Shown one piece after another: positions 35,199-47,240 of a DNA stretch of 64,000 bases. Location of the stretch: contig CM066995.1 of the NCBI GenBank assembly GCA_033977485.1, forward strand, positions 49,227,162 through 49,291,161, read 5' to 3'. The notes beneath the pieces are model-generated. The model was not told the DNA's origin. It did not search any database and saw only the letters and a program-made list of their open reading frames with translations. Both the position numbers and the translations under genes were made by a program. Source of the DNA: Hydrangea macrophylla. Lineage: Eukaryota > Streptophyta > Magnoliopsida > Cornales > Hydrangeaceae. How positions within the stretch are numbered: position 1 is the first letter of the stretch; each line of letters opens with the position of its first letter.

Positions 35199-36250
35199 AT
35201 GACATACAAAGCTGATATGGAAGCCAGATTGGCCGCAATGCAGACTGCGTTGGATCAGAATAGAGAATAGAATCGGGAACAACTTGCCAATATGATGAGA
35301 ATGATTAAACAGCTGACTACTATGCCACCACCACCGCCTCCGGTGCATCAAGAGGAAGAAGACTTTGGGGAGATAGTTCAACCAAAGTTTCAGCTAGATT
35401 AGGAAACTCAAGACAAGCTGGCTAAGATCGACAATCTAGAAAGTGTGACCAGGAAAAACAAAGGGGTGGATGAGTATTTGTTCAACATCGAAGGATTGTG
35501 TGACGCTCCAAAAGCCAAACTCCTAGAAAAGTTTCAGCTAGATTAGGAAACTCAAGACAAGCTGGCTAAGATCGACAATCTAGAAAGTGTGACCAGGAAA
35601 AACAAAGGGGTGGATGAGTATTTGTTCAACATCGAAGGATTGTGTGACGCTCCAAAAGCCAAACTCCTAGAAAAGTTTAAGATGCCGCATTTCGAATTCT
35701 TCAATGGAACCGAAAATCCGAAGAGCCACCTGAGGCTTTATGTGGGAAATTTGCAGCCTATGGGCATTGGGTCTGACTTCTTCGCTCTGCTGTTTCCAAG
35801 AGTTTTGAATGGGGCAGCAGTTTCATGGTACTTAACACTAGAACCAGCCATAACCAGAGATTGAGAGGCATTAGCCAAAGCTTTCATGACTCAATATTCG
35901 TACAACCAGTCGTTTGATGTGACTGCAAGAGATCTAGAGACCACTAGACAAGAGTATAGGGAATCCTTTGCAGGTTTTCTTACTCATTGGAAGGCTAAAG
36001 CTACTCAGATGACTAGTAGGCTGACAAAAAAGGATCAAGTCCGAATGATCATCAGAAATTTACAGCCCGAATACCTAGAGAGGCTAGAGTTTCAGTCTAT
36101 TGTGAGCTTTGAATAGTTATTTGATGTGGGGACTTTAATAGAAGATGCCATTAGAGATGGGAAGATCAAGAAAGAGAGCTCAAGAAACCGGTACCAAAAG
36201 ACAGAAAGGCCAATCTATCATCAGTCTGCTGACATTGATGTTGTCAGAAT
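35199..36250 (+). pseudogene. Element B gag, N-terminal and core part
   Basis: ATG at 35199 starts a helical N-terminus (MTYKADMEARLAAMQTALDQ) followed by a proline run. The Tat-type gag core follows: FKMPHFEFFNGTENPKSHL, then LNGAAVSWYLTLE, AFMTQYSYNQSFD and ESFAGFLTHWKAKATQM. Gag builds the virus-like particle. At least four stop codons interrupt it, including TAG codons in both copies of a 144-bp tandem duplication, TGA near 35862 and TAG near 36114. The frame is then cut by an insertion after about 36240 and resumes at 37613. Confidence 0.8.
35391..35678 (+). repeat. 144-bp perfect tandem duplication in gag
   Basis: Bases 35391-35534 are repeated at 35535-35678 without a visible difference. 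The unit is 48 codons long and so keeps the reading frame. It arose after or together with the TAG that both copies contain. Confidence 0.9.
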
Positions 36251-37612
36251 CAAGATATAAAAGTATTCTTTACTTTTCAAAAGATTTGCAGTGTGGAAGT
36301 AAAGGTCGAACCCACAGAGATTGATTAACTACCGTGTTTTAATCTTAAAACCTAAATCTAATTAATTATAAAAACGGATTTGATTTGAATTTAATTAAAC
36401 TAATAACAATAAAAATAAATCTAAACTATGAAAGCAATTAAAAGTGTTTTAAATAATGTTTAAGGGAACCTAGGATTGCAAATCCACCACTAGCTTCATA
36501 ATAGGAATATTTATGAATTACTTTAGCTTACTAAGTTGGATGATAATGGGGAATTGTAGCTACAAGCCCAATTCCTCCGACAAGAAGATATTCATGGTTC
36601 AAGCACCAACATAATCCATCTTCGGTTAGCACGAATTATCCCACACTAAACTAGGATTGTGATCTAATCCGTCTAACCTGGGCATGGACTATTCGGATAC
36701 ATGATAGCACAAATCAATAAAGCACCATCACATGTAAACAATCTAAACAAGCACAGCAAGCATAGATCGTTGAGCACATCACAGTCAAAATAGATCTAAG
36801 ACAAGAATAAATTCTGAAAGCAATGATTTAATCACTAGAAGTTCGATTTATTTATAAAAATCCTCTAAACATGTGACTGTCATCCATACATAATAAAACT
36901 AAAATAAAAACATAAATAAAACCCTATTACTCGTCTAGGGCTTCATTGAAACCCTAGATCTATAATCTAGCCGTCCATGGAAGTGATGGATGGCAAGTAG
37001 TTGATGGAGGAGGCCATGGAAACCCTTGGTCTTCTTCTTCTTCTCCTTGCTTCCCTCCCTTCAATGGCTGGAAGTGTGTGTGTATATTAATTGCTAATAA
37101 TGTCTAACCCCTTAATTGTAATAAAATAGGGTATAAATAGATTTACAACAAGTTTTGGAAGCCCTCCTAACCCGAAACGAACTGAAACTGATGTAATTTA
37201 CAGTCTAGACGTCGTTCAGCAGTTTCGTTTGCACAGGAGTCTTCAGTATACTGAAATACACAACTTTGGTTTTTACACATATCGCGCGAGCGCGACATTT
37301 GGGACCTCGCGCGCGCGGATCGCGCGAGCGATTCTGGGTATCTCGCGCGAGCGGATCGCGCGAGCGGATCGCGCGAGCGATTCTCGGATTTTCGCGCCCG
37401 TAGCTCGCGCGCGCGACTTGGTTTTTTCAGCTTCTTTTCTTCTGCTTTTTCACCCTGTTTAGCCTGATATACTTGATTTCTTCCAAAACCTGTCAGAAAA
37501 TAGAAAACGAAGTAAAAATATACAAAAATAGGATAAAAAGGAACTAACAGATGCTCATTAAGGCGTATAAATAGGATTAGTTCTCTCCCGATCACACTGG
37601 CATCAACACGCT
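36242..37612 (-). mobile_element. Solo-LTR-like insertion in element B gag
   Basis: Gag sequence stops near 36240 and resumes near 37613, and the intervening 1.37 kb is not gag. On the + strand the insert runs tgtcagaatc...cacactggca; on the minus strand the U5-like end carries ctctgtgggttcgacc, a phrase common near LTR ends and in leaders of plant LTR elements. A TATTTATA word lies near 37136. It includes the CG-palindrome cluster at 37281-37418. I could not confirm a target duplication, so the exact ends are uncertain. No protein domain was seen. Confidence 0.55.
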
Positions 37613-38010
37613 ATCTCCTCAACCCTTTCAGAAAGAGCATCAAAGCATGGCTAATACAAGAGGGAATCAAAACCAGAAGCAGTCAAAAGAGAAAAGAGAA
37701 TTTTCCAATTTGGGAATGTCGCTAAGCACCGCACTTGAGAGAATGCTAGAAAAGGGGTATTTGTAGAAATTAGAACCCAAGCCAGAACCTAATCCACTTT
37801 CGTCGGATTTCAAAACTGAATTCTATTGGGACTTTCATCAAGGCCGTGGACATAGCACATATAGATGCTGGAGACTTCGCCATGAGATTGAAGACTTGAT
37901 TGAGAAAGGGGTCATTTTCCCTCCTCCCGCTCAACCAAATGTACAAAAGAATCCTCTCCCTAATCATAAGGGCAAGCTGTCGAATGTCAACTTTGTAGAG
38001 GAAGGGTCTT
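37613..38010 (+). pseudogene. Element B gag C-terminal part with Cys/His motif
   Basis: Resumes the gag frame after the insertion. It contains FYWDFHQGRGHSTYRCWRLR, the Tat-type zinc-knuckle-like segment in which histidines and one cysteine precede a helix (IEDLIEKG). Stop codons TAG near 37765 and 38010 interrupt it. Confidence 0.65.
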
Positions 38011-38024
38011 AGATTTATAACCCG

Positions 38025-38795
38025 ATGGTCTACATCACGTCCATAGATCAACCAACCGTGGATATTCAGCTCCCAGAAAATGCTGTAATTTGTATTTTGA
38101 GAAATATAAAAGAAGAAGAGTGGGTTGAAGAAGCACTGGCTTTTGAAGAAGAGATAGCTAACAGAAATCTCGCAATCAAATGGTGGGATCCTAATACCAT
38201 CATTGATGATTCAATCTGGTATGAAGAAGAAAAGCTCATAGAAGTAATCACCGAGGAAGAAAGCATTAAGCCGATCAGAGAATTTGTGAAATCTGTCAAA
38301 AGCCTTGAATTCAAAGATGATGGTCTCATTGCAATGATGGGAGAAGAAAAAGAAGATTGGTGGTATGATGATGAGGATGATTCCATTAATAACACCATAA
38401 TCCCTGATGATTTTGAATGGGAAGTCACTGCTGGCACTAAGAAGTTAGCCAAAGAATTTGAGACTGTTTGGATCACCAATGAAGCCAACCACTTGACACA
38501 TTCTGAACGTCATTTCAAACCTCATGAATTAGAGCATCATGGAAAAGAAGCTTGGAAAGAGAAAGAAGTCATCAAACCAAAAGAAGCTGTTAAAGGAAAC
38601 GTGAGTGAAGAAGTCGATGAAATCCTAAAGCAGTTGAAGAAAACACAAGCCTGGATCTCAGTATGGGAATTGTTTATGAACTCTCATAAACACAAGCAAG
38701 CTATGCTTGATACTCTCAATCGATTGGATGTTTCTGTCAACACTACTCCTGAAGATTTGGTGAACATGATCTCTACAAACCTTGAAAGCCTGTAA
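38025..38795 (+). pseudogene. Element B gag-protease spacer ORF
   Basis: 256 open codons, very acidic (WWYDDEDDSINN). The C-terminal 70 residues (EILKQLKKTQAWISVWELFM then a conserved HKHKQAMLDTLNRLDV) match the conserved segment that precedes the protease in Tat elements. Its biochemical role is not known to me. A frame change near 38796 separates it from the protease. Confidence 0.65.
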
Positions 38796-38815
38796 TCACA
38801 TTCACAGATGAAGAT

Positions 38816-39406
38816 TTGCCACCAGAAGGGGCACACCACAACAGAGCTCTCTACATCACTGTACACTGCTTGGGGAATAGAGTACCAATTTACTTGGTAG
38901 ACAATGGATCGGCCTTGAATGTATGTCCTCTCCAAACGGCTCTGAGAATGGGACTATCTATTTCAGGACTCTTTCCATTAACACAGACTGTGAAGGCCTA
39001 TGATAGTACTAAAAGGGCTATCGTGGGAATGATTAAGCTAAAAATTGAAGTCGGACCATTGAACAAAGAAGCTGAACTCCAAGTGATTGATATTCCAGCT
39101 AGCTTCAATCTGCTATTGGGACGCCCGTGGTTACATGTAAATGATGCCGTCGCCTCCACTCTTCACCAGAAAGTCAAGTATATCTGGAAAGAGGAAGTGG
39201 TGACAATCTTTAGGGATAGCTGGATTAAGGAAGAAGGGACATGCCATGGCCCTGTGCTAGAAGTCCAAACCCTGAAAGAAGAAAATGAGTTGGGAGTATT
39301 CGACTTTATGGGAATGCTAGGTAAAGGAAAGAAGCTGTATAAGAAATCCGTTTGGGATCGACTCAATCATGATAAGGAGAAGAGACTTCCTGATACATCT
39401 GTCTAG
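38816..39406 (+). pseudogene. Element B aspartic protease
   Basis: Retropepsin-like domain. The active-site loop is VDNGSALNVCP, with asparagine at the position that is serine or threonine in most proteases; this form is common in Tat elements. The conserved ASFNLLLGRPW and LHQKVKYI segments follow. The protease would cleave the gag-pol polyprotein. The frame runs to a TAG near 39404. Confidence 0.8.
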
Positions 39407-39468
39407 GGCGAAGAAATCACTCCGTTCAAGAAAAAAAACCTTTTATCACCGGACGCGAGTATAGAAAG

Positions 39469-40585
39469 ATGTTTGAGAAAGAAAACCTACTTGTTGAAGA
39501 CCTACAAGAAGAGGTGGGACATAATTGGATCCCTGAAGTCATGCCATTTTATTTTGACCAGTATGCAAATCCTAAAGTATCTCACATGGTTCAAAAGATG
39601 AATTATTTCCCTAGAATGGGACTAGGATGTTGTCAACAAGGAATAACTGAACCGCCTAACTTCCATGAGCAGAAAGATAAATCTAGGCTTGGGTATCAAT
39701 TGATTGAAGAAGACAAGAAAAAGATGATAAAAGGAAAAGAGCCGATGATTGTTTCTGGGCCAAGAATCCTAAATGGATACTTCGTAAAAGAAGGTGATGA
39801 CTTCCCCTTCTGCGGTTTTCCTAAACCATGATCCGGCTAACAAGAGAATCAAGCCTGGGTTTGAGATTTTCTTCAAACATGAGTTCTCCGACCATGAGGA
39901 TCCGTTCTTATATGCACCACCTGCCAAGAAAGAGGAGAAGGATTGGGCTGATCTGATGAGAAGTGATGATCTGAACATGCTGATGAATAATGAATTGAAC
40001 ATGCTAATGGATACCGAAGAAACACTAGGAAATGTAAAAGAAATCAAGCCAATAGAGGGAGCTTTGAACAATTGGGTGATCGAATCAGGAGTCAACAAAT
40101 CCCCTCCCCCATTTCCTCGAAAGTCTATAAAGGCCAATATGAGTCGTGATGTTGAGTTTTCTTTTGCTTTTGATGTACCCAAAAATGTTAATGAAATGAA
40201 CGAAGATTTTGCTTACTCTTCTGTGTCTAATGATCTTGATTTTGAAATTTCTGAGGATTTGAAAAAATTAATTGAAAATGAAAATGAATATGCATGCAAG
40301 ATTATTGTAGAAACTTTGCTAATAAACTTGGGTAATGAAGATAATCCACAAAATGTTCATATTGGCAATACACTCACTTCACAAGAAAGATATGAATTAA
40401 TCAATTTATTAAGAGCATGTAAAGATGTTTTCGCTTGGTCTAATGAAGATATGCCATGCATTGATCCCGAGATTGTCCAACACCATATCCCTCTCTTCCC
40501 TAATTCAAAACCTGTTAAGCAGAAATTGAGATGCATGAGACGTGAATGGACTTTGAAAATTAAAGAAGATTTAATAAACAGTTGA
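39469..40585 (+). pseudogene. Element B protease-RT spacer
   Basis: Two overlapping open frames (39469-39831 and 39794-40585). The second ends with the conserved start of the RT region (DVFAWSNEDMPCIDPEIVQHH). The frame shift at about 39800 and the stop at 40585 are disabling. The middle is acidic and not recognisable as a domain. Confidence 0.6.
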
Positions 40586-41560
40586 AAGCTAGATTCCTGA
40601 TTGTAACCCAATGCCCAGAATGGATAGCTAACATAGTTCCTGTGCTAAAGAAGGACGGAAGAATCCGTGTATGTGTCGACTTCAGTGATTTGAACAAAGC
40701 CAGTCCTGAGGATGATTTTTTGCTTCCACACATAGATGTTTTGGTAGATAACATAGTAGGGCATGAGCTATTATCATTCATGGATGGTTTCTCAAGGTAC
40801 AATAAGATTTTAATGGCACTCGAAGACAGAGAAAAGACTACATTCACAACTCACTAGGGGACGTACTACTATCGAGTGATTAATACTACAGCAACCTAGC
40901 AGAGAGCTTCTACTACTCTGTTACATGACATGATTCATAAAGAGGTAGAAGTCTATGTGGATGACTTGATTATCAAATCGAAGAAAAGAAGTGGAAATTT
41001 AGCGGCCCTCGTCAAATTCTTTAAAAGATTGAGAAGATACAGAATGAGATTGAACCCACAGAAGTGTACTTTTGGAGTAACCACTGGGAAGCTGCTAGGA
41101 TTTCTCATTATACAAAGGGGAATTGAAGTTGACCTCACGAAGATCAAAGCTATTATGGATATGCCGCCTCTAACAAATGAAAAAGAAGTAAGAGGATTTC
41201 TGGGACGAATCCAATTCATCAGTCGCTTCATCTCTAAGCTCACTGCAATATGTAATCCACTTTTCAGCTTGTTGAGAAAAGGAAAGAAATTTGAATGGAA
41301 CGATCAATGCCAACAGGCTTTTGACAAGATCAAGACTTATCTGTCAAACCCACTGGTTCTTTTACCCCCGAAGAAAGGGAAGCCTTTACTGTTGTACTTA
41401 TCCATGTCAGAAAATGCTATAGGATGTATGTTAGCCCAAGAAGAAGATGAAGGGCATGCAGAGAAAGCCATTTACTACTTGAGCAAAAGGATGACTAGAT
41501 ACGAGCTGAAGTATTCTCCATTAGAGAAGACATGTTGGGCTTTGGTTCGGGCCACTCGTC
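40582..41560 (+). pseudogene. Element B reverse transcriptase
   Basis: Palm motifs VLKKDGRIRVCVDFSDLNKA and SFMDGFSRYNKI, then a TAG at 40855 within the region before the catalytic strand. After a damaged stretch (40858-40930) the catalytic YVDDLIIKS appears near 40960, followed by the thumb and connection (GFLGRIQFISRFI). Tat-type RT by sequence style. Inactive because of the stop and frame damage. Confidence 0.85.
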
Positions 41561-42168
41561 GTTTAAGGCATTATATGTTGGCCTTCCCTGTTGTTTTGAT
41601 CTCCCGAATGGACCCTTTAAAGTACCTCTTTGAAAAACCAGCATTGATAGGAAGAATTTCCCAATGGACCTTGATGCTGTCTGAGTTTGACTTGACACAT
41701 GCTACGAGCAAATCTATTAAAGGAAGAGCTGTCGCAAAGCATTTAGCTGAACATCCGATAAGTCTAGAAAACAAAGAATTCATGTTCCCAGACAAAGGAT
41801 TGATGGAATTGAGAGAAGATGTATGGAAGATATATTTTGACAGAGCTGCAAACCAAAAAGGATATGGAGTAGGGATCATCCTTGTATCCCCTGAAGAAGC
41901 ACATACCCCATTCGCTATTAAATTGAAGTATACCTCCACCAACAACACTGCTGAGTATGAAGCTTGTATCTTGGGGTTAGAAGCCGCATTGACTTTGGAA
42001 GTAAGGAAACTTGATGTATTCGGGGATTCCAATCTGATCATATCCCAAGTTCGAGGAGACTGGAAAGTCAAAGAAGAAAAGTTGAAACCTTATCATGAAT
42101 ATCTTGATTCTCTACGATCTCGTTTCTTGCATATCATGTTCTTCTACCTACCTCGAGAAGCAAATTAG
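41380..42168 (+). pseudogene. Element B dual RNase H region
   Basis: The first, gypsy-type RNase H is degenerate: the position of the first catalytic aspartate reads LSMSENAIGCML. After a linker, a second RNase H of the archaeal type begins near 41821: IYFDRAANQKGYGVGI, then NNTAEYEACILGLEAAL, then FGDSNLIISQVRGDWKVK, giving D, E and D in order. This second domain is an established feature of the Tat group and is thought to have replaced the first. A TAG near 42166 interrupts the segment with the last acidic residue (LVDSLPTLASM). Confidence 0.8.
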
Positions 42169-42430
42169 CTAGTAGACTCTTTGCCTACTTTAGCCTCAAT
42201 GATCGAGATTCCTGTGGGGATAAAGTTAACTCTGTTGATGATTAAACAGGGAGAAAGGCCATCTTATGAGATGATCGGGGAAATAGAAGAATCAGAAGAA
42301 CTTCCGTGGTACACAGATGTGTGGAATTTCATTGAAAATGGGGAATATCTAGAAGGTGCGTCCGAGAAAGACAAGAGAGCCATAAGAAGATTCTTGGCTC
42401 AATCCATGATTGTGGGGGAAGCCTGTTAAA
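42169..42430 (+). pseudogene. Element B RNase H-integrase linker
   Basis: Open frame containing LPWYTDVWNFIENGEYL and DKRAIRRFLAQS, the conserved tether before the integrase zinc finger in Tat elements. TAA near 42427 ends it. Confidence 0.65.
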
Positions 42431-42452
42431 GAAATCATATAATGGGTTCGAC

Positions 42453-43549
42453 TTGACATGTTTATATTGGAATAGTGCGAAGAAAATAATGGAGCAAATT
42501 CACGAAGGGATGTGTGATCCTCACATGAGCGGACACATGTTAGCCAAGAAGATCATCCGACAAGGGTATTATTGGACTACTATGGACAATGACTGCTACG
42601 AATATGTCAGAAAATGCCACAAGTGTCAGATCCATGCCAATGTGAAGCATGTGCTGCTGTCACTGCTGTACAACATGACTACTCCTTGTCCATTCTCAGT
42701 TTGGGGAATAGATGTTATTAGAGAAGTAATCTTGAAGGCATCTAATGGACATCAAAATATCCTGGTAGCAATTGATTACTTCATAAAATGGGTGGAAGCG
42801 GAATCCTATGCGACATTGAAGGCTAAAGATGTGGCAGATTTATCAAAAGAAATATAATCTATCGATATGGGGTCCTTCATGAATTGATATCCGATCATGG
42901 CAGCGACTTCTAGAAAGAAGTTTTGGATTTGCTAGAAGAATACAAGATCATGCATCACATGTCAGCACCATATAGGTCATAAAGAAATGGGGCAGTCGAA
43001 GCAGCCAATAAGAATTTGAAGACAATTTTGAGGAAGATGACTGATACGCACTGAGATTGGCATGAGAAATTACCATGTGCATTATGGGGATACAGAACGT
43101 CTATCAGAACATCTACAGGAGCTACTCCTTATTCCTTGGCTTATGGAGTAGAAGCAGTACTCCCAGTTGAAATAGAACTACCATCATTGAGAATTGTGGC
43201 TGAATTCGAGATTCCAGAATTTTATTGGTTAAGAAACAGGTATGAAGAGCTAATGTTACTTGATGAAAAGAGGTTAGATGCGATTGATCGTATACATGTG
43301 TATCAGAAAAGAATAGCTCGAGCATTTAACAAGAAAGTCCATCTGAGAAAACTTGAGGAAGGCGACCTTGTGCTTAAGGAATTAAAAGCACCTGTTTATG
43401 ATCCTAGAGGGAAATTCAAGCCAAATTGGGTCGGTCCATACATCATCAAGAAGCTTCTCTCTAGAGGAGCAGCATACTTGATGGATCTAGATGGAGTTGA
43501 GTTCAATCAGCCAATCAACATTGATCGTCTCAAGAAATACTATGCTTAA
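42453..43549 (+). pseudogene. Element B integrase
   Basis: The zinc-binding HHCC domain is present (HEGMCDPHMSGHMLAKK and CHKCQ). The core has WGIDVI with the first aspartate, SDHGSDF with the second near 42895, and GAVEAANKN with the glutamate near 42990. The core is broken by TAG near 42911 and further stops near 42978 and 43054. The C-terminal part 43136-43549 is open and ends with FKPNWVGPYIIKKLL and a conserved tail. Integrase would insert the cDNA into the host chromosome. Confidence 0.8.
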
Positions 43550-44180
43550 AACCTTTCTTTCAAACCTGTTCTTTCAAAACCTCCAACATTTGAGGAACTA
43601 CTCTTGACCTGATTCCCACTTGGGGATACGTAGGCAACCTACTCGGTTCGGTCACTGCTCCTTAAACATTCAAGCCATGCTTCAAATACATTCTTTCAAG
43701 ACCTCGGCCGAACTGCTTTGGACCTGATTCCCACTTAGGGATAAGTAGGCGAGCTTCCTTGACTCTCGGTCCCTGAACCCTGCAAACTAGAGGCAAACTT
43801 GAGACTAGAGGCAAACTCTCAAGTTTTCCCAAAGACTCAAGATATCACTGCCACACTAGGGGCAAACCGAGTTTGCCCAAACTTCCATTTATCCCTATCA
43901 ACTAGGGCCAAACTGTTGTTTGCCCATATCTTGCTGCCTATTCTCTCTGGACCACTTGGCTATCAGAATTAAGTAACTAAGTGAAAAATCTGGTGATTCT
44001 TGATATTAAATTGAAAGGTTTTTAGCAATCTAAAAAACATGAGTATAATGTCAAGACTGAAACATTATGTGGAAAATTTTTAAATCTTCAAGATTACATG
44101 CAAAGCCAACACAATATCCTGCTATAAGATAAAATTTTCATTTCTCACATGCAAATCCTTGGAAATTCAAATATCAAAAT
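43550..44180 (+). repeat. Element B post-pol region with a short duplication
   Basis: No ORF. The phrase gacctgattcccacttgggg followed by atacgtaggc occurs near 43608 and, slightly changed, near 43720. This phrase is common after pol in Tat elements. The words actagaggcaaac and actaggggcaaac recur around 43790-43910. Confidence 0.55.
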
Positions 44181-44499
44181 CAAAAGACATTGACAAGAAA
44201 GGGAATCATCGGAAATTTCTTTTCCTTGTAAACCGGGTCCTGTGTGTCAGTATGCAAAGTGTCAAGCAAATCAAACTCGTAGCAAGGAATGCAAAGCGAA
44301 AGCAAAGGATAGCATAAAGCAACATCAAGCAAAGTCAAGGGTACAAACCCATCTAGACTTAAACAGACTACATCAACTTCAGTCTCAGTATAGAAAGCAA
44401 GAATAATAGTCATGGGTACATGTAAAAATGGGTAATCATCAGAATTAGCGACAACGAGTAGCCTGTGGGTACCGAGCAGGGATATCTGAAGCCGTAGAG

Positions 44500-46543
44500 C
44501 TATCATCATCATCAATTTGGCATCGTTGCCTAGACCCGCTAGCCCCACCAGAAGGGCCTGTATTCATCCACTCCAGCTGTGATTGAAGCTGCCTAACTTG
44601 GGCTACCTGTCAAAAGAAAGAATCAGTACCGGGTTAAAAATGCAATGCGAAAAGAAGAAGAAGTTAAGAAATTTACCAAAGCCGTATCTTGATCTATATA
44701 AGTCTGGCACATGCCATCCCACTGCGAAAGAAGAAAGATAAGATCAGAAAGATCAGGTGAATCAGAAGATTGAGTTCTGAAGTACTCATATATCCCTCTC
44801 GAGCAAGGCTCCAAGCCCTCAAATTATGTGAATAAGCTCGCTCTTCATTAAAAATAGCTCAAGGAACTGACTCATACTACTCTGGAACTAGCTGAGGCTC
44901 CACAAGATCATGGGGAATCTCCACTAAAGAAATGACTCCACGTAGCATAGTCGAGGCCCGCCAATCACAACGAGGAATGGGAGGTAAAGGTCGGCCAGGG
45001 CCATCCACAAAAGAGCTCCCATGCAAACAATGATGAGAAATAAGAGATAACAAGCATTTAATCAGAAGTGGAGAAGCTGTGAAAATACCTATGGGTCATC
45101 CAAAAGCGGGAAATCGGGCATCAGATGAGTAGCCCTGAAAATGTCTTAGTTTTCCTCAAAAAGAGTGAATGAGGCAGAAGGAATTCCATTCAAAGCATCA
45201 ATAAGATCTTCATCTTCTAGATTTTGCGCCGACCTCATACAAGAAGGCGGATCCTATGGCACTAAGAGACGATCCTCCAAATCAGTCTGGGGAGCCAGTC
45301 TCTCTCCGAGATACCACTCAAGAAAATAAGGACCCTCAAGAAGAATCCTCTCTCCTTTCATTGTAGCCCAAAGATGCCAATTGACTTGATTAAATCTGAG
45401 ACGGGTCAAAAAATCCTGGCAAAAAATAACATTATGTGTATCATTCTTAACACCTACGGCTTGGCGATGCCACTTCAGAGCCCGTGGAAAAATATGTGTT
45501 TCTTCCTCCCGAAATGATGGAGCTGTCATAGAAAATACTCAAAGGCCCACACCTACAAAAGAAGATATAACAGTGGTCAACATGTAGAATATCAATGATG
45601 TAGCTCGAAATGAAAATATTTCAGTACCTCCCAAGCTCTCTAGAAGCCACCAAACCCAAGTGATTTGCCTCGTGAATGCTCTCCCATATGGCTATACAGA
45701 ATGGCTAATCCAGCAGAGCCCCAGTCAAAATCTGCGATCTCCTCAAGATTTCTAAGGCTATCAAGCATGTTCAGTATAATCCGCTCAGCTCGAGTAGAAA
45801 GAAGAGAGCAACCAAGCAAATACAAGATAAAGGCACGGGTAAGCTGCATGTAAGTAAATTGAGCCACTTTTTCAGAAGGCCAGAAATTGTTGATAAATTA
45901 TGTGATGCTAACACTCGAGCCATGAAGATCTTTCTAGGTCGGGATAATGCCTAGAAGTCGCTCAATAATAGCAGGATGTTTATGTATGTCCTTCGCAAAG
46001 GCAAGACGATGCCCACCAAATGAGATACCGGTTATCATTGCAAAGTTACAAAGTCAAGTGGGGTCTTGGTTATTTCCCCAAAAGGCATATGGAAAGTATT
46101 TGTGGAATCCTACCACCTTTTAGCAAGAGCTTGAATCATGGCTAAGTCATTGGCCGATCTCTCCAACAAAATTACGTAAGACCCGAAGCCCGCTTATTTT
46201 ATGTTGGCTACTACTTGGGAACGTGATTCCGACAATTTATTAAACCATTCAAGGCATTTTCCGTGGCTACCATGACCTCTAAGATGCCCAACCACATTCT
46301 AGAAGAAAATTGAAGGATGATTCCTAAGTATTTGCAAGAATTTTGAAAACACATATACATGAAGCAAAGAAATAGTGCAAAATTGAAAGAATGGGTTATC
46401 TCTTGACTAAAGGCCCTCTTAGAAATATGATTTAGTGGCATCTTCATAGTTGGATACTCCATGGTTTGAGTTGATGATGCTCTACTAGATTGAAATTGGC
46501 TTCTACGTGTTCTAGAACTCTCACCTTGTCCATGGGAACTCAT
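44500..46543 (-). pseudogene. Element B antisense ORF with plant mobile domain
   Basis: On the strand opposite to gag-pol. ATG at 46543 opens MSSHGQGESSRTRRSQFQSS. Further open pieces lie at 45867-45640 (LTRAFILYLLGCSLLSTRAE and DFDWGSAGLAILYSHMG), 45529-45254 (LTRLRFNQVNWHLWATMKGE) and 44814-44623. The YLLGC and WGxAxLAxLY patterns are those of the plant mobile domain (aminotransferase-like family). Tat elements are known to carry such antisense ORFs; their function is not established. Here it is broken into at least four frames. A minus-strand TATA-like TTATATATC lies near 46927, about 380 bases upstream of the ATG. Confidence 0.65.
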
Positions 46544-47240
46544 GGATGTTGATGCTTGAAGCTTGAAGATGAGAGGTTGAAGATGATGAATAGTGAAATC
46601 CTTGGCACTTGAATCCCCTAGAATAGGGAGAAGTTGATGAAATCAATAAGGTTTTTAGAGGTTTTGATGCAAGAAATCACTCAAAACATCAAGAAATTGC
46701 AAGATTTAAACACCTTAGAGGAAAGAGGTGATGCATTGGAGGTAAGATAAATGAAGAACAAAGAAAAAAATGGGTTTAAAACCCCAAACTTGCAGCTGGT
46801 GGTTCCCAAGAGGGTGTGGGGAACCGCCATCTACTGTTCATTCCCTGCCATTTCCCCATTTTGCTCTATATTTGTGTTTTGACCCCCGGAACTCTTGATT
46901 TGACCCAGGATTGGTCCGATTTTGATATATAAGCCTTTAGAGTGCTTTAAACTTGTTGGAATTGCTCTAAAGGACCCTTGGGAATTTGGTTTTGGTTTAA
47001 AACCATTCAGAATAAAAGAAAAGTCCCCAAAAATGAAGAATCAAGGACACCACAGCTTGAAAATAACCGAGAATTGCAAATTTGCAGCGAACTCCCGTTG
47101 TTTTAGGATTAATTGTATATTATCTTGGAAAAGGGACATTTTGGGTTTACAAACTTTCGAGAATTACATCCAGAAAGGATTTTCAAAAGAAGGATCAGAA
47201 TACAAGATCTTCAAGTAATGAGCAAGATATTCAAGAAGGG
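46544..47240 (-). other. Upstream region of the antisense ORF
   Basis: No gene recognised. It holds the candidate minus-strand TATA word near 46927. The sequence from 46790 to 46860 contains ggtggttcccaagagggtgtggggaaccgcc, a partly self-complementary stretch (ggttccc against ggggaacc). Confidence 0.35.

Noticed and set aside
37167..37595. 142-codon minus-strand ORF rich in Ala, Arg and Ser
   Set aside because: It translates the CGCGCG block; the reading frame stays open because of GC richness, not coding function.
38066..38488. 140-codon minus-strand ORF rich in serine
   Set aside because: Shadow of the acidic spacer ORF on the + strand of element B.
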